Assembly: GCF_051020955.1 (NCBI RefSeq)
Contig: NC_135013.1
Span: 1,178,001 to 1,242,000, forward strand
DNA from: Megalopta genalis
Taxonomy: Eukaryota > Arthropoda > Insecta > Hymenoptera > Halictidae
DNA length: 64,000 nt
Direction: 5' to 3'
The notes below the pieces were generated by a model, which made no database searches, was not told the DNA's origin, and saw nothing but the letters and a program-made list of their open reading frames with translations. A program made the translations under genes and the position numbers. Shown piece after piece: positions 11,746 through 22,400 of this stretch (positions are counted from its first letter, which is position 1; the number at the start of each line of letters is the position of its first letter).

Positions 11746-14700
11746 ATGTCCGATCCGATAGTCACGGTGAAGCAGGGAAAGTTGCGAGGCGCCGTTCAGG
11801 AAAACGTCCTCGGTCTTGGTCGCTCTTTCATCGCGTTTCACGAGATACCGTTCGCTGCTCCTCCTGTCGGCGATCTCAGATTCAAGGTAATAGATCGCCT
11901 GCATCGATTTTTTAAAAATATATTTTTAATATATCGTCGAGACAAACTGATTTCGCACGTTCTCGCGCGATTAACGTGCTGTCAAAATGTAAAGTCTGAA
12001 GTTAGAACTCTCGCAGTGTTTTCAACGTTACCGACGGTGCGAGCGTATCCGGCGTTTAAGAACGAAATTTAAATCGCGTTATTTTAACGTTTAAACGACG
12101 ATTAATCCTCTCGTGGGCATAATATGAATTTTCAAGAAATTGGAATATTCACTTAGCATAATTTTATCATATGGTAATACAGCTGTTATTCGCTTTCCTG
12201 GTATTTTGCATTTTTCACCTCTTAAAATTAGGGGTGGTGGGACATATACAGGGTGTCTAGCAGGTTTCTCAGATCATTTGAAACAACTTCTTCCTTTACA
12301 AAAATTTTCTCCGAGGCACCGTTAACGAGTTATTGACGAAAAACAGTGACCAATAAGAATCGAGTACGGCTGACGCGAGGCGGCCCAGCCAACCAGCGCG
12401 CGAAGCCCAGTTCCGCTCATTGGCTCGGTCGCCTCGCGCCAGCCGAGCTCGCCTCTCATTGGTCGCTGTTTTTCGTCAATAACTCGTTAATGGTGCCTCG
12501 GAGAAAATTTTTGTAAAGGATAAAGTTGCTTCGAATGACCAGAGGAACCCGCCACTTTCGGATTGCGAGACATTTTTGGGACACCCTGTATATAAATGGC
12601 AGCACATTTCAAGTGGATGGGAAGCTTAGTTCTCAGTGCCTATGAAAGGGTTAACACGAAGATACTGGACCGATCAACCTGAAATTTTGAGCGTCTTTCA
12701 TGGGACTTTTCTTACCACAGTATATTCTCCCTCTAATTGATTAATTAGCTTGTACACAAAAATGGACAATTTGGGAGAATTTACTCTGTAGTTCTACTTT
12801 TCAATTTGACTTAAAATCGTAGCGATAGATCTTTCAATGTCGAAAGCACACTATTTTCTAGGAAAATGATTAATCGTTAATTTTAAATTAATATTTTTGA
12901 ATAGTTACAATTCCCAGTGAAAATGCATTTCCTTCTGCCTATAGCAAGCGAGACAAAACAGCTAATGTGTACGTAAATAGCACATGTACATTAGATAAAG
13001 TGGAAGACAGATATCGCGTGTCTGCCGCCGAATAAAATCAATATTTACCAGCTTCCATAATAAAAGCTGTCGGCGTTAATTGCAAGGTGACAGAGCTAAA
13101 CAAAAATATTATTTTTCTTTCGTTACCTATTTTAATAAATCGTGATTAATGGCGACCCGGTATCTCTGTGTTAAATAATTTTTCGTTTCCGATTTCATCC
13201 ACGAATTGTTGCCGTAAATGCGTAAAAAATTCGTAGTCTGTTTATCAGCGAATCGGATCGAGTACAGTAAATTCTCCCTAATTGTCCTTCAGCTTGTAAA
13301 CAACAACGGAGAATTTGGGAAGAGGTGATACGATTGTTCGAGCCTCGCACCTCGTTTTTATAATTTTCACAATATAATTGACAATCGGCAACTATAAAAA
13401 TGAGCCGCGAGACTCAAATTGTTCATTTTTCTTTAGAAAATAAAATTTATGAAATAAAATTGGGAAGAATTTACTGTACATTTATGCGAATAAAACTGTA
13501 ATGAAAATCGGTGCAAAGCTTCAAATTGTTACGCTTTATCTCTATTGAAACGATTGAACGAAATTTATGACACTTAGGATCCGCAACCACCGGCACCATG
13601 GACCGATGTCAAGGACGTTCGGATACCTCATGGGAGGCGTTGCACGCAATTACACGAACTCGATGTCGAGAGAGTAACTGGCCAAGAGGATTGTCTTTAT
13701 CTAAACGTTTACACCAATTCGCTCCAAGAATGTAAACCAGTGATGTTCTGGATCCATGGAGGCGCGTTCCGTGTAGGAAGTGCCACCTTTCTAGAGAAGC
13801 AGCCTGACTATTTGCTGGCGAAGGACGTCGTGGTTGTTTCGACTAATCACAGACTCGGCGCTTTCGGTGAGTTTCGTTTATCATTTCGTGCATCATTCGA
13901 TTGCACCGATAAACGAAAATCCTCGACACGGAAATTGAGATAATCGTGATACGACGGCCACGTTCTTTGGAATTGACGATCAGCAGTATTTGGGCTGGTA
14001 TAATAAGTATTTAACGGGAAAAATATTTAAAAAATGTTACTCAAGAAAATGTAAACGAAAATACTAGTACTTGGTGCTAGAACAGATATTGTTTTCCCGA
14101 ATTGACGAACAGCAGTATTTGGGCTCGAGTATAATAACTATTTAACGGGGAAAATATTTAAAAAATGTTACTCACCTATTATTAAACAAATGTACGAAAA
14201 TGTAAACGAAAATACTAGTACTTGGTGCTAGAACAAATATTGTTTCCCTGAATTGACGATCAGCAGTATTTGGGCACGAGTATAGTAACTATTTAACGGG
14301 GAAAATACTAAAAAAATGTTACTTACCTATTATTAAGAAAATGTAAGAAAATGTAAACAAAAACACTAGTACTTGGTACTAGAACAAATATTTGTTCTGG
14401 TACTAGTGGCTTTTTTTTACATTTTCGTATATTTTTATTTTATAATTAACCCATTTTTTATTTTATAATTAATCCATTCTTTATTTTATAATTAATCCTC
14501 CTGCAACGGGATGTCCATAGGTTTCTTGAATCTGGGCCACAAATTAGCACCGGGCAACCAAGGACTGAAGGACTTGATCGCTGCTCTGGAATGGGTCAAG
14601 GAGAACATCGCGAATTTCGGTGGTGATCCGAACAACGTTACAGTTTTTGGCGCTAGCACCGGAGGAGTGTTGTGCCACGCATTATCAGTGTCGCCGCGAG

Positions 14701-17700
14701 CACGAGGTATGTAACGCGAATTCATTTGTCGATCGACCGAAAAAGACCAGCTGCTAGGGTAAGTGTGGGTATTGTTGCGGACGCCCCAAATACTGCGGTA
14801 TTTGATAAAAGTAATAAAATCTAACATTTTATAGCGTGTAATCTTCTAAAAATGAATCTCATAATTTTTTATGTATTTAATATTGTCAATTTATTACTTG
14901 TATATCATAAATTGATAATATTAAATATATAAAAAATTATAAATAATAAAAATATATAAAAAAAATCAAAAGCCAATAAATTAATTAAAACTGTGATTAC
15001 TACGGTAGGTATGACACGCAGTAATCGGAACGTCCGCAGTATTTAGCTCGCAGTAATCGGATGTCCGCTGTATTTGACGCGAAGTAATCGGACGTCCGCA
15101 GTATTTGACACGCTGTAATCGGAACGTCCACAGTATTTGGCTCGCAGTAATAGATACATAATCGCAATAATATATGCACGCGTATGGTTTCTTTATGTTA
15201 CGCTTTTTAACGAAATTCGTGCTTTCAGAGATCCAACATTTCGAGGAAAGTAAATATTCAAGTTTAAGAATAATAAATATAGCTCGAGTTGTCAATTTAT
15301 TGGCGTAAAAGGTCTTATCTTCTCTGTCAAAGTTCGAATGCGCTTACCCTACGCGCGAAATCGCGATAAACGATGTTTAAACCACCGATAAGAATCCCAC
15401 GAATTGTCCGTATCGTTGTCTCGTTTCCGCAGGACTGTTCCACAAAGCGATCCTACAGAGCGGATTGCTGAATTGTTCGTGGGTTATGAATCAAAGCCGA
15501 CCGGAGCGCTGTTTCAAGCTCGCCAAGCTGCTCGGCAAGGATTCCACCGATCCCGAAGAAGTTCTTCGATACCTGCGCACCATCGACGCCAAGAAAATCG
15601 TGAAGGCTTACGAAGGCATTCTCGAAGTCGAGGCAAACGAGTTTTCTTGGAATACTATATTATCGATAATTGAGCCGTTTATCTTTAAAGTGGCATAAGT
15701 CACTTTTTTTTTTCTTTTTTTTTTTTTTAAATGAAAAGATACCGTTCAATTGTAATTAGCGTTACCATTAACTCGATTTTTTTGAAAAAGTGACTTATGC
15801 CACTTTCAAAATAAATATGGCTCAATTATCAATAATTATAATTATCGATGCGCCCCACGACACAGTAGAATGGCTTTTACCGTAACGCGAGGAAATTTTT
15901 TCTTGTTCGCATTTTCTTGTTCGAGGAAATTTTTTCGCATGTTCACATTCGTGCCTCGACAAGTTACACGTGTTTCTAGATGACTGACAGAAACATATGG
16001 AAGCACGTTAGCAAGTATGCGCATGTATCACTGTCATTGTCTAAGAGCAGCTTTGCTTGTCCGATGTAAGAAGATTGGGGAAGAATTTGTAATAAAAGCA
16101 GTCGCGACGTTTTGAAGATTGAAAATCGACACGTATAAATTTCAAATTGATCCTGTCGCAAACTAAAATAAGTCCAGAGGAGGATCGCGTTACGGTGAAT
16201 GGAATTGTACTGTACAATGATGTCTCCCTAACCGACACTCAGATTGTGCAGAAAAATGGACAATTTGGGAAGAGTAGATACGATTATTCGAGCCTCGTGG
16301 CTCGTTTTTATAATTGTGGACAATTTATAACTATGAAAATAAACCGCGAGGCTCGAATAATCGTATCTCCTCTTCCCAAATTGTCCATTTCTGTGAACAA
16401 TCTGAGCGTCAATTAGAGAGACATTACTGTAGTGGGGAGCCAATTTACAGACGATTATAGCATTTGCGTTGGCAAACGTACTTATTGCCGGCATAAGAGC
16501 ACACGCGGTGAAATAATTGTTATTCTCGCGTACTTCTTGCAGGAACTAAAAGCGTTAGACCTCCCCTTTGGACTGAATCCCGACTACATGGCGGACGATC
16601 CAGTCTTGCCGTTTCCTCTGGAAAAGATGATCACCATGGACACGACTGTTCCTGTTATTGTTGGATACACGTCGCACGAGTTTCTGATGTTTATGAAAGG
16701 TGGTCCGTATAATATGGTGCATGTTTATTCAGCTGTTCGTATCGACCGCATATGCTCGAACATTTCAATGTTGGTATAATTGAAATGTTGGGACAATCGA
16801 ATCCTCGATTATTCGAAGATTTAGTTCGAACAGTCGAATACAGTAATTTCTCCCGGAAATGCCAAATTTCGGGTTGCTGTGAATTTCCCTGTGCTAGTCC
16901 TACGCCTATGTAATTTATCGCCATGACGATGCTAAGGATCGACGGAAGACGACGCAAAGTGGTCTGCTTGGCCTCCGAATTACCTTTGAATCGTGGCAAA
17001 AGATTAGAAATAAAATAGTTAAGTCATCGTTCTTATTCTATGTATTACTATGTAGTTATATAGGATGTCTCAAGATTATGGCATTAGCGGAAAATGAGGA
17101 GTTCCCGAGGTGATTCGAAGTAACTTCTTCCTTTACAAAAATTTTTTCCGAGGCATCGTTTACGAGTTATTGAGGAAAAGCAGTTGACCAATGAGTGGCG
17201 AGCTCGCCTTGGCGCTAGGCGGCCCAGCCAACCAGCGCACGAAGCCCAGTTCCGCTCATTGGCTCGGTCGCCTCGCGCCAGCCGAGCTCGCCTCTCATTG
17301 GTCACTCTTTTTCGTTGATAACTCGTTAACGATGCCTCGGAGAAAATTTTTGTAAAGGAAAAAGTTGCTTCGAATGACCTCAGTAATCTCTAATTTCCCA
17401 GAAGTACCATAATTTTGGAACATCCTGTATGTATTAATGTACATCGGCATGCTAGTCGACCTCCAAACATTTCTGGCAGAAATTACTGTACTTAAATCGT
17501 CCAGCATCGAATGGTCGAAGAAGGTGTTCACAACTATTTGTTTCATCTTCCAGATACGACGCCGCCGTCGATAAGGAGGTTCAACGACTGGTTACCGCTA
17601 ACGGTGAAAAAATTGGCTTCGTTGAAAAATCTCAGCCCTGAGAAAACCAAAAAATTGTACGCGACCGTTAAAGAAACCTATTTAAATGGAATGCCGATTA

Positions 17701-19697
17701 CCATGGATAACATGGACGAATTCGTGCGTTATGTAAGCGACTGTTATTTCGGCATTCCTGCGAAAATATTTGTAGAGGACCGGGTGAAGAGATCGACACC
17801 GCCCACTTACTTTTATGTGTACACGTACGTCGGTACTCAGATAACGCACACGGACGCGCTGGTCAAACGTGTCATCAAGGGTAATCCAGCTTTTCGAACG
17901 ATTCGCGATCAAAATTTCATACACGGAATATCGCGGGAACCGGTTCAATTTTCAGAGAGTATTATACTCATTCTACTCGTATACCGAGTTTACTCGCAGA
18001 CTCAGAATCGTTGGAATCAGATTCGAAAATGTTTAAAATCGCTCGCCGATATCCGCCAAATATTTCACAGTACAGTAATGTCTCTCTGATTGACGCTCGG
18101 ATTGTCTACAAAAATGGAGAATTTGGGAAGAGGAGATACGATTATTTGAGCCTTGCGATTCGTTTTTTATAGTTACGAATTGTCAACAACGGAGCCGCAA
18201 GGCTCGAATAATCGTATCTTCTCTTCCCAAATTGTCCATTTCTGTGCACAATTTGAGCGTCAGTTAGGGAGACACTACTGTACCTCTTAACCCTTTCGGT
18301 ACAAGCGCGCTGTCAGTCGTGACATTCCCACTGTACGGGGTGCCGCGCCGAAAATGCGCACATAGCACAGTGGGTCGGTCCACTTTTGTACAAAGATTTT
18401 CTTAAGTAATAACTATGCTTAATCCGTTTCTAAATCTTTCGTTTCCTGTAAACATTCTGTAATGGGCCTACAATATGTTCAAATCTATGAACAAGTTTCG
18501 AACAAAAATGTAACCTTAAATTTTGTAAATCAATTCAGATCGAACGACGATTATACCTATAGCTGTTTTTTCGGAATCCTTGTAAGAAAAGACTTTATTA
18601 GAATAATTTCTAATATGGCAGAAATATGGCTCGCATGAATGCCAGATGTATTCGGCGCTTGTCCATACCGGTCATCGGATGGATGCCGGTATACAGGTTG
18701 TCCCAAAATTATGGTATTTCCGGAAAATGAGGGGTTCCTGGGGTCATTTGTAGCAACTTTTTCCTTAGCAAAAATGTTTTACGATGCTTCGTTCACGAGT
18801 TATTAACGAAAAACGCTGACCAATCAAAGACGAGCTCGGTTGGCGCAAGGCAGCCGAGCCAATCAGCGGATCTGGGCTTTGCGCGCTCGTTGGCTCGGCC
18901 GCCTCGCGCCAATCGAGCTCGCCTCTCATTGGTCACTGTTTTTTGTCGATAACTCGCGAACGAAGCCTCGTAGAATATTTTCGCTAAGGAAAAAGTTGCT
19001 TCAAATGATCTCGGGAACCACTCATTTCCCGGAAATACCATAATTTTGGAATACCCTGTATATCCGGCGCTCGGCCACACAGGTGATCAGATGGATGCCG
19101 GATATATCCGGCGCTCGTACCGAAAGGGTTAAATCTCCTATATTTAATTTTTATCATTAACGCCAACTGACAATCGTTCAACGGTTTTTAAATAAATGAT
19201 TCTAATATTCGCGAAGTCAATGAATTTAATAGTTTCAAATTTTGAGGTTAGCCTCTTGAAAGATCGCGAATCATTTCGGCTACGTTCTGCACGCTTGCAA
19301 CTTAAAAACGTATGTTAACGAACGAACGAACGTTTCAGGAGCATCGCACGTCGATGAAATGGCGTATCTGTTTTATCTGGCTTCCCTAAGAACCGACGAT
19401 CCGGAACCACCAGCGGTAGGAACGAAGGATAGAACGATGATAGAACGTTTAACTACCATGTGGACCAATTTCGGTAAAACAGGGTGAGCGTCCTTTAGAG
19501 CGACAAGCTGAATCGTACGAGTTTAATTTCCGGCGTTGTTGTGGAATAAATATTTTTCGCATAGAAATCCTACGCCGTGCCTCGACGAGCACATCAAAGT
19601 CATCTGGGAGCCTGTGACGGAGAACGATATTAGGTATTTGGAGATCGGCGATGAATCCGTGATGGTTTCTATGAAGCCACACATTTTCAGTTCGTAA
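11746..19697 (+). CDS. Carboxylesterase 2 (alpha/beta hydrolase), complete, 8 exons
   Basis: Paralogue of esterase 1 with identical exon structure. Exons are 11746-11886, 13578-13866, 14521-14706, 15433-15632, 16543-16699, 17554-17880, 19339-19483 and 19565-19697; phases agree and give 525 aa. Triad: Ser189 in GASTG, Glu318 in YTSHEF, His437 in ASHVDEMAYLF. The oxyanion motif WIHGGAF is canonical, so this copy should be active. An upstream in-frame ATG at 11659 would add 29 residues rich in Arg, Lys, Ser and Thr (MQTRFTSCTKSIRRTQW...), resembling a mitochondrial presequence. I preferred 11746 because MSDPIVTVKQGKLRG aligns with the start of esterase 1. Intron 4 has donor GAG|GCAAAC (GC type) at the same place as in esterase 1; the alternative GAA|GTCGAG two codons earlier also keeps frame. 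Introns carry many mobile elements. A poly(A) signal is at 19926-19931. Confidence 0.9.
12102..12654. mobile_element. TTAA-flanked piggyBac-like nonautonomous element with nested family A copy
   Basis: The ends are TTAATCCTCTCGTGGGCA and, at the right, GTGCCTATGAAAGGGTTAA, which are imperfect inverted repeats bounded by TTAA. TTAA target sites and CCC-type ends are typical of piggyBac-group elements. No transposase frame remains. A family A hairpin at 12247-12590 is inserted inside. The ends are degenerate, so this is less certain than the copy at 18287-19132. Confidence 0.55.
12247..12590. mobile_element. Family A hairpin MITE, full copy
   Basis: Left end TACAGGGTGTCTAGCAGG, right end CATTTTTGGGACACCCTGTA. 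Arms carry CTTTACAAAAATTTTCTCCG and complement; the stem has CCAATAAGA, GCTCATTGGCTCGG and CTCATTGGTCGC. Lies in esterase 2 intron 1. Confidence 0.92.
12719..12795. mobile_element. Short family B-related palindrome
   Basis: CAGTATATTCTCCCTC at the left and GGGAGAATTTACTCTG at the right enclose only GACAATTT-type core sequence. It is probably an internally deleted family B copy. Confidence 0.6.
13263..13479. mobile_element. Family B hairpin MITE
   Basis: Ends TACAGTAAATTCTCCCTAAT and GGGAAGAATTTACTGTA. Internal arms include GAATTTGGGAAGAGGTGATA and TATAAAAATGAGCCGCGAG. Lies in esterase 2 intron 1, just before exon 2. Confidence 0.85.
13970..14405. repeat. Three tandem units of 128-150 bp in esterase 2 intron 2
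   Basis: Units start with GAATTGACGATCAGCAGTAT near 13971, 14099 and 14250. They share CTATTTAACGGGGAAAATA and ACTAGTACTTGGTGCTAGAA. The second and third carry an extra ACCTATTATTAA segment. Confidence 0.85.
14755..15352. mobile_element. Family C element with TAGGGTAAG ends and internal 32-bp repeats
   Basis: The left end TAGGGTAAGTGTGGG and right end CGCTTACCCTA form short inverted repeats with a TA boundary. The interior holds AATACTGCGGTATTTGATAA and, at about 15008-15145, four 31-32 bp repeats of the type GCAGTAATCGGACGTCCGCA. A diverged relative lies at 30660-30860. No transposase frame is seen. Confidence 0.6.
15650..15838. mobile_element. Family D hairpin element
   Basis: Left arm ATAATTGAGCC...AAAGTGGCATAAGTCAC and right arm GTGACTTATGCCACTTT...GGCTCAATTAT form a hairpin around a poly-T/poly-A-rich loop. 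It begins only about 18 bases after the end of esterase 2 exon 4. One copy in this window, so its status as a mobile element is inferred from structure. Confidence 0.6.
16213..16431. mobile_element. Family B hairpin MITE, typical copy
   Basis: Ends TACAATGATGTCTCCCTAA and TTAGAGAGACATTACTGTA. Arms GACAATTTGGGAAGAGTAGA and its complement, with GAGCCTCGTGGCTCG nearer the centre. Lies in esterase 2 intron 4. Confidence 0.9.
17060..17430. mobile_element. Family A hairpin MITE, subfamily with ATTATGG ends
   Basis: Left TATAGGATGTCTCAAGATTATGG and right CCATAATTTTGGAACATCCTGTA shape. The stem carries CCAATGAGTGGCG, GCTCATTGGCTCGG and CTCATTGGTCAC. Terminal sequence differs from the main family (ATTATGG instead of TCTCGCAATC). 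Lies in esterase 2 intron 5. Confidence 0.85.
18071..18282. mobile_element. Family B hairpin MITE
   Basis: Ends TACAGTAATGTCTCTCTGAT and TTAGGGAGACACTACTGTA; arms GAATTTGGGAAGAGGAGATA and complement. Lies in esterase 2 intron 6, four bases before the piggyBac-like element. Confidence 0.9.
18287..19132. mobile_element. TTAA-flanked piggyBac-like nonautonomous element with nested family A copy
   Basis: 846 bp with terminal inverted repeats TTAACCCTTTCGGTACAAGC and, at the right, GCTCGTACCGAAAGGGTTAA. TTAA at both ends fits piggyBac-type insertion. Subterminal GGATGCCGG and ATCCGGCGCTCG motifs recur. No transposase frame. A family A copy (18692-19060) is inserted at a TA inside it, so it is younger than the host element. 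Confidence 0.75.
18692..19060. mobile_element. Family A hairpin MITE (ATTATGG subfamily), nested
   Basis: Left TACAGGTTGTCCCAAAATTA, right CATAATTTTGGAATACCCTGTA shape. Stem with CCAATCAAAG, CCAATCAGCGG, GTTGGCTCGG and CTCATTGGTCAC. Confidence 0.88.
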
Positions 19698-22030
19698 CGA
19701 ATACATTTTCACCGACTGCGAAGCAACGACTGGATCCCGCGGATTTTTCTACGGAAGAAAAATTGTCCGCATGAACCGCGAGTCACTTATTTCTGTCTTT
19801 AGTAATTACAACGAGCCGAATATGGGTCCGGCTGTGTTTTTCAATTTCACACATATTTCTATTCCTTTACAATTGATTCTACTTATTTTTGTGAGAGATG
19901 AATGCGATCCGCGATCGCTGTTTACAATAAAGTTTTGTATTATTAACGTTAATCGCTCCTTTTGCTTTTATATCAATCTCAATCGTTTCTTTGGTTCTTA
20001 TCAATTGTTAATAATCAATTGATTTGTACATATATATGTTTAACATAAAGTTAAATTCGACACGATCATAGACGTCGGATTACAACACGGCCAGCCATGC
20101 CAAAAGCCAATTATTGCCTTTTTGTTTTATTCACGTATAACTTACAACAATAATAATACATGTAATCGGTTCCGTATGCTCGCAAGAAAACTAAAAGGTG
20201 CAAATAGAAGTGAAGTAGTAAGTACATTGTTACACCGCTACGTCTCTGTAAAATGTCATCGACAGCTATTTACACGCGTCGAGAAACCGAAATGGCGTCC
20301 GCCCGCGTAACATCGTTCGCGAATCGAACGTCCGAAATGCCTCGCGCGTGCGAGGAACACCTCAGGAATCACCGAATCGTCTCGTCCACGCGAAACGTTA
20401 CATCTTAAAATCGAACATCCGATCGCTCTTAACCCTTTAAGCGCTATGAACCCATATATGCGTTCTCACACAACCATTTGATTTTGGCTACGAACCCATA
20501 TATGCGTTTTCGCATAACCGTTCGATTTTGATTTGAAAATCAAAGTATGTAGCAGACTACGATGCCTCGATAGGCGCAGTTGATAAAATCGATACGATTT
20601 TGAGTTCGCTTCGCCGCGTTTGAAAAAGCACAAAACGGTATAGAAAATATTTCTTCCACCTCTTAAACCTCGCTACATACCATCCGTATATTCTTTATAA
20701 AAATGCTAATAATAAAACTGACACATTTGAAAAATTTCATCCGTTTCTCATAAAAGATATTTTGCGAGAATACCCACCGCATAGAGTAGAGACTAAAGGA
20801 GGAAGAGCTCGTTCGAACGACTTTCCATTTCGGTTAACGGAGAGGCATTTCCCTGCATCTTGCGTAACTAAAGAAAATAAAAAAACATTCTTCGCTACGC
20901 GAATGCGCTGTTTGCACTAAAAATAATCGCGAAACCGACTCGCGTTACGAACGCAAAAAATGTAACATTGGCTTACGTATCGAACCCTGCTTCGAGATTT
21001 ACCACGCGATATAAAATTATGAAATTTTCAATTTAAAAGATATAATTTATCACTGTTATATCGTTCGTGTTATCGTTGCTCAATGTATTAAACGGTTATC
21101 GAGGCTTTCGAGGTCACCGCATAATTTATTTCAGTTACAATCGATATATACCTTGCGATGAAAATTCAGTCTGCTCAATTTGCGCTCTTTCGTAAAAAGT
21201 ACGCAGCCCACGGTAGGCTTTTTCGTACCGAGTGGGCGGTCCATGGCGCACGCTCAACGTCGGGCAACTCAGCGCTCAAAGTATGTAACATTACAAAGTA
21301 TGTATGTCGATTACAAAGTATGTAACCGGAAACGGGATCCGAGTAGCATAAAAACGTTGTCGCGAGACCCCCGTAGGCGTCGAGAGAAGACGCGGGGCTG
21401 ATAGAAATTATTTAAATAAATACTTTGTCTGTCGTGACTGTAACGGTACGCTTAATTTCTAAAACGCGGATCGTCGCGGTGAAATCGCAACACGGTGAAA
21501 TCGCGCGTGACAATCGGATAAATGTTTGGTAAGAAGTGTGCGATTTCGAAAATCAATTATCGTTAATAATCTCATCGATACGAGTTTCAAACGGAAGACA
21601 GCTGAAAAGCGGTCCCGACGCGTCGCAACGCGCCCATTTTCGAAATCCACTATCTGCTAACGCGCTTGAGTGCCTCCCGTGAACTTGGTTTTTTTCGTCT
21701 CGATTATTTGTTCCAGAATGCAAACGCTTTCTGCACCCTCTCGTTGTGAGGTTTCGCAGCGGTCACGGGGACGGTGGGGTACGCGCGTTGCGCCACTGGA
21801 TTTATGGTCGCCGGTGGTTTCGACGCTGCTGCCTCCTTCTCGAACAATTTCGCTGTGCGACTCACGTTGCCGGTTGGCACGAACTTGCTTCGGATCCGAC
21901 CGATTAGCAGCCGCGGGTCCTCAATTTCGGTGGAATCTGGAATTACGAACACGTGTACGACGATTGATACGAAACAATTGTCCATTTTCGTTTCCAAGCT
22001 GAGCATCAATTAAGGAGAATTTACTGTATG
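19698..22030. other. Region between convergent esterase 2 and Stretchin-Mlck
   Basis: It holds the esterase 2 3' UTR (AATAAA at 19926-19931) and probably most of the Stretchin-Mlck 3' UTR on the minus strand, with candidate AATAAA signals at 21130-21125 and 20131-20126. At 20433-20545 a 42-bp unit (GAACCCATATATGCGTT...) is duplicated after TTAACCCTTT, which resembles the edge of another TTAA element. Open frames at 21180-21401 and 21670-22009 have no recognisable motif. Confidence 0.5.
21970..22029. mobile_element. Family B fragment (right end only)
   Basis: Contains CAATTGTCCATTTTCG, GAGCATCAATTAAGGAGA and the end TTTACTGTA. It abuts the family A copy at 22031. Confidence 0.7.
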
Positions 22031-22400
22031 TACTGGGTGTCCTGAAAATGTCTCACAATCCGGAAATGGAAGGTTCCTAAGGTCACTTGAAGCAACTTTT
22101 TCCTTTGCGAAAATGTTCTCCGAGGTACCGTTAACGAGTTATTAACGAAAAACAGTGACCAATGAGAGGCGAGCTCGGCTGACGCGAGGCGACCGAGCCA
22201 ATGAGCGGAACTGGGCTTCGTGCGCTGGTTGGCTAGGCCGCCTCGCGTCAGCCGTACTCGATTCTTATTGGTCACTGTTTTTCGTTAATAACTCGTTAAC
22301 GGTGCCTCGGAGAAAATTTTTGTAAAGGAAAAAGTTGCTTCAAATGATCCGAGAAACCCGCCATTACCGAATTGCGAGACATTCTTGGGACACCCTGTAT
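22031..22400. mobile_element. Family A hairpin MITE overlapping the Stretchin-Mlck stop codon
   Basis: Left TACTGGGTGTCCTGAAAATG, right CATTCTTGGGACACCCTGTA. Full stem with CCAATGAGAGGCG and GCCAATGAGCGGAAC. On the minus strand the right terminal repeat forms the last ten codons of the kinase gene, and the TAA at 22366-22364 lies inside the element; the rest of the hairpin would be in the 3' UTR. Confidence 0.9.

Noticed and set aside
15008..15145. Regular 32-bp repeats, checked as a CRISPR-like array
   Set aside because: The units are contiguous with no unique spacers, and the region is in an insect intron; it is a tandem repeat.
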